Origin: Myxococcus xanthus
GTDB lineage: Bacteria > Myxococcota > Myxococcia > Myxococcales > Myxococcaceae
Direction: 5' to 3'
Assembly (NCBI RefSeq): GCF_013116825.1
Contig: NZ_JABFNS010000081.1
Coordinates: 1-42,743, forward strand
DNA length: 42,743 nucleotides
In this document: positions 1 to 8,707 of the stretch, in pieces
Numbering within the stretch: position 1 is the first letter of the stretch
Layout of the letters: each line of letters starts with the position of its first letter
The notes under the pieces: generated by a model
The model's database searches: none
What the model saw: the letters and a program-made list of their open reading frames with translations, nothing else
What the model was told of the DNA's origin: nothing
Made by a program: the position numbers and the translations under genes

Positions 1-1836
1 GAGCCCCCTCCCCCGTCCTCGGGTGGCGCCCTCGCGGAGCCCTCCCAACGTCGCTTCCACTGGCTGCCCCCCGTGGGGACGTGGAAGTACCACCTGCTGC
101 TGAGCGCCGTGGCCCTGTTCATCCTGGGGCCCCTGGGCGGCATCGCCGCCTCGTACATGAACTTCAGCGTGGGCTTCTTCGTCGGCGGCCAGGTGCTGGC
201 CGGCATCCTCGGCAGCGCCGTCACCTACGGGTACGGCGCGGAGGGCAAACACGGCGCCAACTACATGCAGACGATGGCCGCGTCAGTGGCCTCGCTGTGC
301 GCCATGTCCGTGCTCATCCAGTCCATGGTGTGGCTGGGCATGGAGATGCCCGCGGCCTGGCAACTCATGCTCTTCGTCGGCTGCGTGGGCATGTTCGCCG
401 TGGGCGTGGGCATGCTCTACACGCCCCTGCTCGTGGACAAGCTCCAGCTCGACTATCCGTCCGGGCTGGCGGTGGCCAACATCCTGCGCGCCCTCACGGA
501 CAAGCGCCTGCTCAAGGCGTCCATCTCCAAGCTGGGCGGCGGCACCCTGCTGGGCGCCCTGGCGGCGTGGATGACGGAGAAGGTGGCCTTCGTCGCCTCC
601 ATCGGCACCAGCGCGGCGACGCTGGGCGCGGGCATGATTGTCGGCAGCCGCATCACCGTCCCCGCCATCGTGATGGCCGTCATCGGCGCGGTGCTGGTGC
701 CCACCCTCCGGGAGATTGGCTGGCTCGGCCCTCAGGACCCGTTCCGTAAAATCGGCTTCGTCATCGGCCTGGGGATGATTTGCGGCGCGGCCGTGGTGGA
801 CCTGTCGCTGCTGGCGGTCCAGGCGGCGAAGCGCATCCGCGAACGGGCCTCGGTGAAGGACGAAGGGGAAGAGGAGTCCTGGAAGAAGGTCAACATCCCC
901 CGGCTGCTGGCCTGGGTGGGTGTCTGGGGCGGCGCGACGCTGGTGGTGGGCACGCAGGTGCTGAATCAGCCCGTCGGCTGGCTCCTCTTCGGCATGCTGC
1001 TCGCCCTGCTGTTCGTGCTCATCAACGGCATCTCGTTCGGCATCACCGACCAGAACCCCATCTCCAGCGCCTTCGTCATCTCCGTGCTGCTGATGTCCAT
1101 GATGGGCCTGCGCGTCCCGCTGGTGGGCATGATGGCCGCCACCATCCTGCTCATCTCCACGTCGGTGGGCTGCGACATGCAGCAGGACCGCTCCACCGGC
1201 TGGCGACTGGGCACCAACCGCGCCACCCAGTTCCGCTATCAGGTGCTGGGCGTCATCATGGGCGCGCTGCTGTGCGTGGGCCTGGCGCGCGTGTTCATGA
1301 CCGCCTACCCGGCGCTCACCATCAACCAGCTCGACAACCCCAACGCCGAGGTGGGCCAGTGGGGCTCCGCGATGACGTACAAGCTGGTGGGCGCCATCCG
1401 CGACCTCGGCTCGCTGTCGCAGGCCGTCGTGAATGCCCTGCTCCTCGGACTGGCCATCGGCTTCATCTACGAACTGCTGCGCAAGGTGGTGCGAGGCAAC
1501 GCGCGCTACCAGCGGTACGTGAAGGGTTCCCGAAAGGGCTTCGCCGTCGGCTGGACGGTGGACGCCATCCTGCTCCCCAGTCCCTACGCGTCGTCGTTCG
1601 GCGGCTTCGTGGCGTTCCCGGTGTCGCTGTGGTTCGGCGCGGGCGGCATCGTGACGTCCGTCTGGAACACATTCTCCAAGCGTGGAGAGCCCGCGGTGAG
1701 TGGCAGCCCGGGTGAGGGCGAGGCCCTTCCGGAGGACATGAGCACCATGTCCCTCATGGGCGGTGGCCTCATCGCCGGTGAGTCGCTGTTCTTCCTCATC
1801 GCCGGCCTCATCGGGCTCGCGTCGCTGTTGGCGTAG
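1..1836 (+). CDS. OPT-family oligopeptide transporter (5' end outside window)
   Basis: The reading frame is open from the first base of the window, so the N-terminus is missing; the GTG at 73 is only the first internal start-like codon and the 24 codons before it (ending HWLPP) read as normal protein. The product is a polytopic inner-membrane protein with about 14 hydrophobic segments, and stretches such as GPLGGIAASYMNFSVGFFVG and the QNPISSAFVISVL segment are typical of the OPT oligopeptide/metal-chelate symporter family. Known members move small peptides or siderophore-like metal chelates with protons. A charged cytoplasmic loop (RIRERASVKDEGEEESWKK) sits in the middle. The gene ends at TAG 1834-1836, just before a strong GC hairpin, so it is probably not co-transcribed with the Thr leader that follows. 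Substrate cannot be told from sequence. Confidence 0.88.
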   Translation, partial: EPPPPSSGGALAEPSQRRFHWLPPVGTWKYHLLLSAVALFILGPLGGIAASYMNFSVGFFVGGQVLAGILGSAVTYGYGAEGKHGANYMQTMAASVASLCAMSVLIQSMVWLGMEMPAAWQLMLFVGCVGMFAVGVGMLYTPLLVDKLQLDYPSGLAVANILRALTDKRLLKASISKLGGGTLLGALAAWMTEKVAFVASIGTSAATLGAGMIVGSRITVPAIVMAVIGAVLVPTLREIGWLGPQDPFRKIGFVIGLGMICGAAVVDLSLLAVQAAKRIRERASVKDEGEEESWKKVNIPRLLAWVGVWGGATLVVGTQVLNQPVGWLLFGMLLALLFVLINGISFGITDQNPISSAFVISVLLMSMMGLRVPLVGMMAATILLISTSVGCDMQQDRSTGWRLGTNRATQFRYQVLGVIMGALLCVGLARVFMTAYPALTINQLDNPNAEVGQWGSAMTYKLVGAIRDLGSLSQAVVNALLLGLAIGFIYELLRKVVRGNARYQRYVKGSRKGFAVGWTVDAILLPSPYASSFGGFVAFPVSLWFGAGGIVTSVWNTFSKRGEPAVSGSPGEGEALPEDMSTMSLMGGGLIAGESLFFLIAGLIGLASLLA

Positions 1837-1841
1837 CAACA

Positions 1842-1880
1842 CCTGCACGGGCCCTCCCAGAAGCGCAGGGTCCGTGCAGG
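1842..1880 (+). terminator. GC-rich hairpin after the OPT gene
   Basis: Arms 1842-1855 (CCTGCACGGGCCCT) and 1867-1880 (AGGGTCCGTGCAGG) pair over 14 bp with one G-T wobble around an 11-nt loop, six bases after the OPT stop codon. No clear T run follows. Likely a terminator separating OPT from the Thr leader transcription unit. Confidence 0.6.
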
Positions 1881-1888
1881 GGGCCGAG

Positions 1889-1917
1889 TTGACAATTCTC
1901 CGAGCCCCTCGCATCTT
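1889..1917 (+). promoter_or_regulatory. Probable promoter of the Thr leader-thrS unit
   Basis: A perfect -35 hexamer TTGACA lies at 1889-1894. With a 17-nt spacer the -10 would be CATCTT at 1912-1917, a weak match. This places the start of transcription near 1924, directly at the GTG start (1925) of the leader peptide, so the leader would be translated from a leaderless or nearly leaderless mRNA. The -35 is convincing, the -10 is not. Confidence 0.45.
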
Positions 1918-1924
1918 CTTCGCC

Positions 1925-2005
1925 GTGAGCTTCGTCATCACCACCACGACCACCGGCACCACGACTCGCTTCGGCGGGCGTGGAACCGTGCGCGTCACGT
2001 GGTGA
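1925..2005 (+). CDS. Threonine-rich leader peptide
   Basis: A 26-codon ORF starts at GTG 1925 and stops at TGA 2003-2005. Its product reads MSFVITTTTTGTTTRFGGRG-TVRVTW: ten of 26 residues are Thr, eight of them in codons 6-14 (ACC ACC ACG ACC ACC GGC ACC ACG ACT, 1940-1966). It lies about 110 bases upstream of a threonyl-tRNA synthetase gene. This is the architecture of a ribosome-mediated attenuator such as thrL of enteric bacteria, where stalling at Thr codons reports low charged tRNA-Thr. No Shine-Dalgarno is visible, but the predicted transcription start lies at the GTG. The frame also runs open upstream, with a TTG at 1889, so a slightly longer peptide cannot be excluded. The last codons form arm 1 of the hairpin set described separately. 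Confidence 0.8.
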   Translation: MSFVITTTTTGTTTRFGGRGTVRVTW

Positions 2006-2059
2006 GCTGACGAACGCACGGTTCCCTGCCCCGCCTTCTCCGGCCGGGGCAACCGTGCG
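1982..2059 (+). promoter_or_regulatory. Attenuator: mutually exclusive hairpins after the Thr leader
   Basis: Three segments carry the same sequence in alternating sense. Segment 1 is GGAACCGTGCG (1982-1992), inside the leader ORF. Segment 2 is CGCACGGTTCC (2015-2025). Segment 3 is AACCGTGCG (2051-2059). Segment 2 can pair with 1 (11 bp) or with 3 (9 bp, extended by GCCCCG 2028-2033 against CGGGGC 2045-2050, a 15-bp stem with a 4-nt bulge), but not both. A ribosome stalled at the Thr codons leaves segment 1 free, favouring 1:2; one that reaches the stop codon at 2003-2005 covers segment 1, favouring 2:3. I infer that 2:3 is the off-state. Neither hairpin has a clear T run, so termination may be GC-driven or Rho-assisted. 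CTCCGA (2071-2076) can also pair with TCGGAG (2102-2107), the ribosome binding site of the next gene. Confidence 0.72.
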
Positions 2060-2115
2060 CTCGCTCAGCGCTCCGACCGGATGGCGTTTCACCCTTCCGA
2101 ATCGGAGACGAAGCA

Positions 2116-3318
2116 ATGCTCGACGAACACGACCACCGCGCGCTGGGCCAACGCCTGGACCTCTTCCACCTGCAGGAAGAGGCACCCGGCATGGTGTTCT
2201 GGCACCCGCGCGGACTGGTGCTGTACCGGCTGCTGGAGGAGCACGTCCGCCAGCGCATGCGCCGCGAGGGCTACCAGGAAGTCCGTACCCCACAGCTCTA
2301 CGCGCAGCCCTTGTGGGAGCGCAGCGGCCACTGGGACAACTTCCGGGAGAACATGTTCCTGGTGGAGGACGGCGCGCGACACCTGGGCGTGAAGCCGGTG
2401 AGCTGCCCCGGCCACATCGAACTGGTGCAGCGCATGGCGCCCAGCTACCGCGACCTGCCGCTGCGCCTGGGCGAGTTCGGCCTGGTGCACCGCGCGGAGC
2501 CCGGCGGCGCGCTCCACGGCCTGTTCCGCCTGCGGCAGTTCACCCAGGATGACGGCCACATCTTCTGCGCCGAGCCGCAGGTGGTGCCGGAGGTCGTCCG
2601 CTTCGCCCGCTCGCTGAAGGACTTCTACGCGGGCTTCGGCTTCGACGACGTCCAGGTGGCCTTCTCCGGCCGGCCCGCGTCGCGCGCGGGGCGCGATGAG
2701 CTCTGGGACAAGGCCGAGTCCTGGCTCCTCCTCGCGGCGAAGGAAGCGGGACTCCAGTGCCACATGCAGCCGGGCGAGGGGGCCTTCTACGGGCCCAAGC
2801 TGGAGTTCGTCCTGAAGGACCGGCTGGGGCGTGCGTGGCAGTGCGGAACCATCCAACTGGACCTCGTGCTGCCGGAGCGCTTCGACCTCCACTACGTCGA
2901 CGCCTCCGGGGCCCGCGTCCGTCCGGTGATGCTTCACCGCGCGCTGCTCGGCAGCCTGGAGCGCTTCATCGGCGTCATGCTGGAACACCACGGCGGCGCG
3001 CTGCCGCCCTGGCTGGCGCCGCAGCAGGTGGTGGTGGCCGCCGTGGGTGAAGGCGCGGGCGACTACGCCGAGCGCTTCGCCGCGAAGCTCCAGGAGGCGG
3101 GCTGCCGCGCCAGCGTGGACCGGCGGGGTGAATCCCTGTCCCGCAAGGTCCTGGATGCCCACGCGGCGGGCGTCCCGTGGCTGGTGGTGGCGGGCGCACG
3201 CGAGGTGGCCGCGGGCAACGTCCGCCTGCGGCAGCGGGACGGCGCGCAGCGGGACGTCCCATGGGAGGACGCCGCGGCGGAGCTCGTCGCGTCGTGCCGT
3301 CCGGCCCCGGACGCCTGA
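2116..3318 (+). CDS. thrS: Threonyl-tRNA synthetase, short form without TGS/editing domains
   Basis: A 400-residue class II aminoacyl-tRNA synthetase that charges tRNA-Thr in the cytoplasm. The catalytic core (about 20-300) shows the ThrRS zinc ligands in context: C97 in VSCPGHIE, H148 in QDDGHIF and H274 in MLHRALLGS. The C-terminal 100 residues are the anticodon-binding domain. Bacterial ThrRS is usually about 640 residues; the N-terminal TGS domain and the N2 editing domain that removes Ser from tRNA-Thr are absent, and the protein starts directly at the catalytic core. The ATG at 2116 follows GGAG at 2104-2107. With a Thr leader upstream, it looks like a Thr-starvation-induced second ThrRS, in the manner of thrZ in Bacillus. 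A standard ThrRS elsewhere in the genome is expected but not visible here. Confidence 0.92.
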   Translation: MLDEHDHRALGQRLDLFHLQEEAPGMVFWHPRGLVLYRLLEEHVRQRMRREGYQEVRTPQLYAQPLWERSGHWDNFRENMFLVEDGARHLGVKPVSCPGHIELVQRMAPSYRDLPLRLGEFGLVHRAEPGGALHGLFRLRQFTQDDGHIFCAEPQVVPEVVRFARSLKDFYAGFGFDDVQVAFSGRPASRAGRDELWDKAESWLLLAAKEAGLQCHMQPGEGAFYGPKLEFVLKDRLGRAWQCGTIQLDLVLPERFDLHYVDASGARVRPVMLHRALLGSLERFIGVMLEHHGGALPPWLAPQQVVVAAVGEGAGDYAERFAAKLQEAGCRASVDRRGESLSRKVLDAHAAGVPWLVVAGAREVAAGNVRLRQRDGAQRDVPWEDAAAELVASCRPAPDA

Positions 3319-3329
3319 GGATGGCACCA

Positions 3330-3362
3330 GGGCGCGAGCGGTGTGGTTCACCGCTCGCGCCC
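3330..3362 (+). terminator. Shared hairpin between convergent thrS and CBS genes
   Basis: A perfect 13-bp inverted repeat, GGGCGCGAGCGGT (3330-3342) and ACCGCTCGCGCCC (3350-3362) with a 7-nt loop, lies between the thrS stop (3318) and the stop of the opposite-strand CBS gene (3370). It probably serves as a bidirectional terminator; no strong T run on either side. Confidence 0.7.
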
Positions 3363-3369
3363 CGTCGCT

Positions 3370-3786
3370 TCAGACCTGCTGGAGCCGCTCCAGCACCTCG
3401 CCCGCGTGCAGGACTTCCTCCGGCACCGTGGCCAGGTCGTCCAGGCTCAAGAGCCCCACCGGCCGCCGCTCACCGTCCACCACCACGAGGCGACGCACCA
3501 TCTTCTCCTCCATCACCTGTTCCGCCACCTCGAGCGTCGCGTCCACGTCACAGGTGATGACCGTGGCCGTCATCACCTCGCGCACGGGCGTGGTGTTCGG
3601 GTCCTGCCCCAGCGCCGCGGACCGCACCGCGATGTCCCGGTCCGTCAGCATGCCCACCAGTTGCCCACCCTCCAGCACCGGCAGGGAGCCGATGTTGCAC
3701 GTGCGCATCCTCAGAGCGGCGGCCCGGATGGGCTCGCCCGCTTCGATGGTCTCCAGGTTCTTGGTCATCAGCTCGCCAATCCGCAT
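3370..3786 (-). CDS. Two-CBS-domain protein
   Basis: A stand-alone pair of CBS domains (about residues 8-60 and 73-125 of 138), a module that binds adenine nucleotides or related ligands and works as an energy or redox sensor or as a regulatory subunit. Typical motifs are IGELMTKNLETIEAGEPI, LVGMLTDRDIAVR, VREVMTATVITCDVDATL and RRPVGLLSLDDLA. The start ATG at 3786 gives MRIGELM, the usual beginning for this family, with GAGGAG seven bases upstream; an in-frame ATG at 3807 also has a good ribosome binding site and would add seven residues. No partner enzyme is adjacent, so its target is unknown. Confidence 0.9.
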   Translation of the reverse strand: MRIGELMTKNLETIEAGEPIRAAALRMRTCNIGSLPVLEGGQLVGMLTDRDIAVRSAALGQDPNTTPVREVMTATVITCDVDATLEVAEQVMEEKMVRRLVVVDGERRPVGLLSLDDLATVPEEVLHAGEVLERLQQV

Positions 3787-3995
3787 TGCACGCTCCTCGC
3801 TTTGCATGACGCCCCTCCCACTCCCGTTGAACCCCGGCGCCCCGCCGTCGCCTCCCGGATTGCGCCTGGCCCTGAAGCGGGGAGCCGGACGAGCTCCCTC
3901 ACACCTTGCTGCCCACCAGGCGCGACGCTGGGGCAGGATGCGCATCTGATGTGCGCGTGGGCCCCGGTCCGGGCCCGGACAAGGAGCAGGAAGGC

Positions 3996-4418
3996 ATGGT
4001 CGACAAGCTCACCCTCAGCGACGACGAATGGCGCAAGCGCTTGAGCCCCCAGGAGTATGAAGTCCTCCGCCGCCAGGGCACCGAGCGGCCTGGCTCCGGG
4101 TGCTTCCTGGGCACGAAGACGCCTGGCACCTACGTGTGCGCGGGCTGCGGCAACCCCCTGTTCAAGGCGGGAACGAAGTTCGAGTCCGGCACGGGCTGGC
4201 CGTCCTTCACGCAGCCGGTGGCGCCCGACGCGGTGGCGGAAATCCAGGACGTCTCGCACGGCATGATTCGCACCGAGGTCCGCTGTGCGCGCTGCGACGG
4301 GCACCTGGGTCACGTCTTCCCCGACGGCCCGCCGCCCACCGGCCTGCGCTACTGCATGAACTCGGTGTCCATGAAGCACGTCCCCGAAGGCCAGCCGCTG
4401 GAGCTGGTCAAGGCATAG
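3996..4418 (+). CDS. msrB: Peptide methionine (R)-S-oxide reductase
   Basis: 140 residues covering the full SelR/MsrB domain, which reduces the R-epimer of methionine sulfoxide in oxidised proteins. Visible features: four zinc ligands in two CxxC pairs (C48/C51 in CAGC and C97/C100 in CARC), the GTGWPSF motif, [10 protein letters not shown] and the catalytic cysteine C120 in RYCMNS. The common resolving cysteine in the GWPSF motif (CGWPSF) is replaced by Thr here, so resolution may use C36 or an outside thiol; this is inference. The ATG at 3996 has AAGGAG 15 and AGGAAGG about 6 bases upstream; an in-frame ATG at 3906 would add a 30-residue unstructured tail and is less likely. No MsrA is adjacent. 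Confidence 0.94.
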   Translation: MVDKLTLSDDEWRKRLSPQEYEVLRRQGTERPGSGCFLGTKTPGTYVCAGCGNPLFKAGTKFESGTGWPSFTQPVAPDAVAEIQDVSHGMIRTEVRCARCDGHLGHVFPDGPPPTGLRYCMNSVSMKHVPEGQPLELVKA

Positions 4419-4436
4419 CCTCCTCACGGAACGGGT

Positions 4437-4467
4437 GAGCGGGCCGGATGCTGTCCCGGCCCTGCTC
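4437..4467 (+). terminator. Hairpin between convergent msrB and purL
   Basis: GAGC+GGGCCGG (4437-4447) pairs with CCGGCCC+GCTC (4456-4467) with one bulged T and an 8-nt loop. It sits in the 72-base gap between the ends of two convergent genes and is a likely shared terminator. Confidence 0.55.
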
Positions 4468-4490
4468 CCCGCCCAGAGAACCCGCGGCGC

Positions 4491-7400
4491 TCAGCCCAGC
4501 CAGACGCGGGCGTTGCGGAACATGCGCATCCAGGGGCCGTCGTCACCCCACTCGCGCGGCCGCCACGAGTGCTGCACGGAGCGATGCACCCGCTCTGGAT
4601 GCGGCATGGTGATGGTGAAGCGGCCATCCCGCGTCGTCAGCCCCGCGATGCCGTGCGGCGAGCCGTTCGGATTGGCGGGATACGACTCCGCCACGCGCCC
4701 GTGGTTGTCCACCCAGCGCGTCGTCACCAGCCCCAGCCCGTTGACGCGGGCGGCGTCCTCCGCGCTGGGGAACTCCGCGCGGCCCTCGCCGTGCGAGGTG
4801 ACGATGAGCATCCGGCTGCCTTCCATGCCCTGGTAGAAGAGCGACGGCGTCTTCGACACCTCCACCAGCGACAGGCGCGCCTCGTACTGCTCGGAGGCGT
4901 TGCGCACGAAGCGAGGGAAGTGCTCCGCGCCCGGGATGATGTCCTTGAGCTGCGACATCATCTGGCAGCCGTTGCACACGCCCAGGCCGAAGCTGTCCGG
5001 CCGCGCGAAGAAGGCGGCGAAGGCGTCTCGCGCACGCGGGTTGAAGAGGATGGACTTCGCCCACCCACCACCGGCGCCCAGCACGTCACCGTAGGAGAAG
5101 CCGCCGCAGGCCAGCACGCCCTTGAAGCCCTCGAGCGACACCCGCCCCGACAGGATGTCACTCATGTGGACATCCACCGCGGCGAAGCCCGCCCGCGTGA
5201 AGGCCGCGGCCATCTCCTGCTGGCTGTTGACGCCCTGCTCGCGCAGCACGGCCACGCGAGGACGGGCCCCCTTCGCGATGAAGGGCGCGGCCACGTCCTG
5301 GGCCGGGTCGAAGGTCAGCTTCGGCGACAGGCCCGGGTCCGCCGCGTCAGTCCTCGCGGCGGATTCCTGGTCCGCGCAGGTGGGGTTGTCGCGCAGCTTC
5401 TGCATCTCGTAGCTGACGCGGGACCACGTGCGGCGCAGGGCCAACGTGTCCTCCGCCAGCAACGTGTCGCCGCCGTGGCGCACGCGCACCTGGAGCGCCG
5501 TCACCGGGCGGCCCAGTTCGTGAACGTCCCGTGACAGGCCGTGCTGCGCCAGCACCTCGCGCACCCGCGCCACATCCGAGGCGCGCACCTGCACCACCGC
5601 GCCCAGCTCTTCGTTGAAGAGGGCCGCCGTCACGTCACCGCCCAGCGGCGCCAGGTCCACATCCAGTCCGCAGCGGCCCGCGAAGGCCATCTCGCACAGC
5701 GTGGCCCACAGGCCGCCGTCGGAGCGGTCGTGGTACGCCAACAGCGAGCCGCTCTCGCTGAGCGCCTGCACCGCGGCAAAGAAGCCACGCAGCAGCGCGG
5801 GGTCCTCCACGTCCGGGCTCTCCGGCCCCACCTGCCCGTGGATGTGCGCCACCACGGAACCGCCCAGCCGCTGCTTCCCGCGCGCCAGGTCGATGAAGAG
5901 CAGCCGCGTGTCGTCCGCCACGTCAACCAGCTGCGGCGTCAGGGTCTTGCGCACGTCCAGCACCGGCGCGAACGCGGAGATGATGAGCGACACCGGCGAC
6001 GTCACGGCCTTGCGGGCGCCGCCCTCCTCCCAGACGGTGCGCATGGACATGGAGTCCTTGCCCACGGGGATGGTGAGCCCCAGCGCGGGGCACAGCTCCA
6101 TGCCCACCGCGTGGACGGCGGCGTAGAGGCTGGCGTCTTCGCCCGGGCTGCCCGCCGCGGCCATCCAGTTGGCGGACAGCTTCACGTCGGACAGCTTGCC
6201 GATGCGGGCCGCGGCGATGTTGGTGAGCGCCTCGCCCACCGCCATGCGCGCCGAGGCCGCCGCGTCGATGAGGGCCAGCGGCGTGCGCTCGCCCATGGCC
6301 ATGGCCTCGCCCGTGGTGCTCGTCACGGTGGACAGCGTCACCGCGCAGTCAGCCACCGGCACCTGCCAGGGGCCCACCATCTGGTCCCGGCTGCTGAGCC
6401 CGGACACGGTGCGGTCGCCAATGGTGATGAGGAAGCTCTTGTCCGCCACCGTGGGGTGGCTCAACACGCGCTCCGCCAGCACCGCTAGCGAGCCATCCAG
6501 CGTCAGCGGCGCGAACGACACCGGACGCGACGTCACGTCACGGTGCATGCGCGGCGGCTTGCCGAACAGCACGTCCATGGGCAGGTCGATGGGCGCATTG
6601 CCGAACTGCGTGTCCCCCAGCTTCAGGGTCTGCTCGGCGGTGGCGTCCCCCAGCACGGAGAAGGGCGCGCGCTCCCGCTCGCACAGCGCGGCGAAGCGGG
6701 CCAGGTCCTCTGGTGCCACGCCCAGCACGTAGCGCTCCTGCGCCTCGTTGCACCAGATCTCCACGGGCGACATGCCCGGCTCGGCGTTGGGCACCGCGCG
6801 CAGCTCCAGGCGCCCGCCCAGGTCGTTGTCGTGGGCCAGCTCCGGCACCGCGTTGGACAGACCGCCGGCGCCCACGTCGTGGATGGAGCGGATGGGGTTC
6901 TTGTCGCCCAGCGCCCAGCAGCTGTCGATGACCTCCTGGCAGCGCCGCTCCATCTCCGCGTTGTCACGCTGCACGGAGGCGAAGTCGAGGTCCGCCGCGC
7001 TCGCGCCCTGCGCCATGGAGGACGCCGCGCCACCGCCCAGGCCGATGAGCATCGCGGGCCCGCCCAGGACGATGAGCTTGTCGCCCGGCTGCAGGCGGCC
7101 CTTCTGCACGTGCGGCGCGCGGATGTTGCCCAGGCCACCGGCAATCATGATGGGCTTGTGGTAGCCGCGCACCTCCACGCCACCGGGCGTGGGGACCTGC
7201 ACCTCGTAGCTGCGGAAGTAGCCCGTGAGGTTCGGCCGGCCAAACTCGTTGTTGAAGGCCGCGCCGCCCAGGGGGCCGTCCACCATGATGTCCAGCGCGG
7301 AGACGATGCGGTCCGGCTTGCCGTAGGGCTGCTCCCAGGGCTGCTCGAAGCCGGGGATGCGCAGGTGGCTCACGCTGAAGCCGGTGAGGCCCGCCTTGGG

Positions 7401-8399
7401 CCGGGCGCCACGGCCGGTGGCCCCTTCATCGCGAATCTCGCCGCCCGCGCCGGTGGCGGCGCCCGGGTACGGGGAGATGGCCGTCGGGTGGTTGTGCGTC
7501 TCCACCTTGATCATGATGTGGGCCGGCTCGCGCACGGAGCCCCACTCACCGGTTTCGGGGGACGGGAAGAAGCGGTCCACCTCGAAGCCTTCAATGACGG
7601 CCGCGTTGTCCTTGTACGCGCCGAGCACGCCTTCCTTGTGCTGGACGTAGGTGTTCTTGATGGCCTGGAAGAGCGAGCGCTCCTGCGGCTTGCCGTCGAT
7701 GGTCCAGCTCGCGTTGAAGATCTTGTGCCGGCAGTGCTCGCTGTTGGCCTGCGCGAACATCATCAGCTCGACGTCGGTGGGGTTGCGCTTCAGCTCGGTG
7801 AAGCGCGCCACCAGGTAGTCCATCTCGTCGTCGGCCAGGGCCAGCCCCAGCTCGCGGTTTGCGGTCACCAATGCCGCGCGGCCTCCGCCCAGCACGTCCA
7901 CCGTCGTGAAGGGCCGGGGCGTGTGCCCGGCGAACAGGATGGCCGCGTCTTCGAGACGCCCCACCACCGCCTGCGTCATCCGGTCATGCAGCACCGGCGT
8001 CAGGCGCTCCAGCTCCACGTCCTGCAACGCCTGCCCGTCGGGGCCCGCGATGAAGAAGGCGGTGCCGCGCTCCATGCGCCGCACCCGCTCGCCCAGGCCG
8101 CAGTTGTGGGCGATGTCCGTGGCCTTGGAGGACCAGGGGGAGATGGTGCCCGGCCGAGGCAGCACCAGCAGCAGGCTGCCGGTGCGCGCGCCCGTGGCCA
8201 CGCGGGGCCCGTAGTCGAGCAGGCGGCCCAGGGTGGCCAGGTCCGCCTCGGAGAGGGGCGCCGGAGCGTCGATGAGGTGCACGAACTCCGCATAGATGGA
8301 TGAAACGGAGGGCACCCGCTCGCGGCACTGGGCCAGGAGCTTGGCGAGCCTGAAGTCAGAAAGGGCCGGAGCCCCACGCAGGGTGTGCATGCTGGACAT
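4491..8399 (-). CDS. purL: Phosphoribosylformylglycinamidine synthase (large, single-chain PurL)
   Basis: 1302 residues, the length of the single-chain FGAM synthase of Proteobacteria. It converts FGAR, glutamine and ATP to FGAM, the fourth step of de novo purine synthesis. Order of parts: N-terminal PurS-like and linker regions (1-200), two AIR-synthetase-type halves with [20 protein letters not shown] and [16 protein letters not shown], and a C-terminal class I glutamine amidotransferase (about 1045-1302) with nucleophile near C1142 in GVCNGCQMM and the PHPERVHR end. The start ATG at 8399 (MSSMHTLRG) lacks a strong ribosome binding site; the ATG at 8390 is an alternative. The gene is transcribed alone, with about 300 bases of upstream sequence containing a perfect inverted repeat. 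Confidence 0.97.
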   Translation of the reverse strand: MSSMHTLRGAPALSDFRLAKLLAQCRERVPSVSSIYAEFVHLIDAPAPLSEADLATLGRLLDYGPRVATGARTGSLLLVLPRPGTISPWSSKATDIAHNCGLGERVRRMERGTAFFIAGPDGQALQDVELERLTPVLHDRMTQAVVGRLEDAAILFAGHTPRPFTTVDVLGGGRAALVTANRELGLALADDEMDYLVARFTELKRNPTDVELMMFAQANSEHCRHKIFNASWTIDGKPQERSLFQAIKNTYVQHKEGVLGAYKDNAAVIEGFEVDRFFPSPETGEWGSVREPAHIMIKVETHNHPTAISPYPGAATGAGGEIRDEGATGRGARPKAGLTGFSVSHLRIPGFEQPWEQPYGKPDRIVSALDIMVDGPLGGAAFNNEFGRPNLTGYFRSYEVQVPTPGGVEVRGYHKPIMIAGGLGNIRAPHVQKGRLQPGDKLIVLGGPAMLIGLGGGAASSMAQGASAADLDFASVQRDNAEMERRCQEVIDSCWALGDKNPIRSIHDVGAGGLSNAVPELAHDNDLGGRLELRAVPNAEPGMSPVEIWCNEAQERYVLGVAPEDLARFAALCERERAPFSVLGDATAEQTLKLGDTQFGNAPIDLPMDVLFGKPPRMHRDVTSRPVSFAPLTLDGSLAVLAERVLSHPTVADKSFLITIGDRTVSGLSSRDQMVGPWQVPVADCAVTLSTVTSTTGEAMAMGERTPLALIDAAASARMAVGEALTNIAAARIGKLSDVKLSANWMAAAGSPGEDASLYAAVHAVGMELCPALGLTIPVGKDSMSMRTVWEEGGARKAVTSPVSLIISAFAPVLDVRKTLTPQLVDVADDTRLLFIDLARGKQRLGGSVVAHIHGQVGPESPDVEDPALLRGFFAAVQALSESGSLLAYHDRSDGGLWATLCEMAFAGRCGLDVDLAPLGGDVTAALFNEELGAVVQVRASDVARVREVLAQHGLSRDVHELGRPVTALQVRVRHGGDTLLAEDTLALRRTWSRVSYEMQKLRDNPTCADQESAARTDAADPGLSPKLTFDPAQDVAAPFIAKGARPRVAVLREQGVNSQQEMAAAFTRAGFAAVDVHMSDILSGRVSLEGFKGVLACGGFSYGDVLGAGGGWAKSILFNPRARDAFAAFFARPDSFGLGVCNGCQMMSQLKDIIPGAEHFPRFVRNASEQYEARLSLVEVSKTPSLFYQGMEGSRMLIVTSHGEGRAEFPSAEDAARVNGLGLVTTRWVDNHGRVAESYPANPNGSPHGIAGLTTRDGRFTITMPHPERVHRSVQHSWRPREWGDDGPWMRMFRNARVWLG

Positions 8400-8707
8400 G
8401 GGTCGAGATCGTGGCTCTGGGTAACAGCGAGGCCGTCCTTATCACCGTGCGTCGGCCCGGCGCGTGAAGAGTTCACGCCGGGACGCCTGCCGGACGTGCG
8501 GGCAGGAGCCACGGTAGGTGTCAGCCGCACGTCAGAGCCTGCGCAGCGCTCGTGACAAAGCGGGAAGCACCGCCAACAGACGAACCTGCCCCCCAGGACG
8601 CCGGACGGGGCATCGCAGGGGCAAGCAACTTTCACGGCCTCCTTCACGCGCCTCCAGGGAACAACCCCCGCGCGGGAGGCCCCCTCACCCGCTGTGCGTT
8701 CGCGCCG
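8400..8707 (-). promoter_or_regulatory. purL upstream region with inverted repeat
   Basis: No convincing gene is seen in these 308 bases, which must hold the purL promoter. At 8456-8482 the arms CCCGG+CGTGAA and TTCACG+CCGGG pair with two unpaired bases and a 3-nt loop. The core CGTGAA-gag-TTCACG (8463-8477) is a compact dyad that could be an operator or an mRNA hairpin about 60 bases upstream of the start codon. It does not match a purine riboswitch core or the PurR consensus that I know. Confidence 0.4.

Noticed and set aside
1977-1990. Resemblance of this stretch to the T-box consensus (GTGGAACCG core), upstream of a tRNA synthetase
   Set aside because: About 11 of 14 positions match, so it was considered seriously. 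However, no stem I with specifier loop could be seen, the stretch lies inside an in-frame Thr-rich ORF, and the pairing set fits leader-peptide attenuation better. An Infernal search with the T-box model would settle it.
283-2052. 589-residue minus-strand ORF opposite the OPT gene
   Set aside because: Low-complexity His/Arg/Gly/Ala-rich translation typical of the antisense of a GC-rich gene; no domain features.
6543-8303. 586-residue plus-strand ORF opposite purL
   Set aside because: Shadow of purL: composition dominated by Ala, Arg, His, Gly and Val with no recognisable motif.
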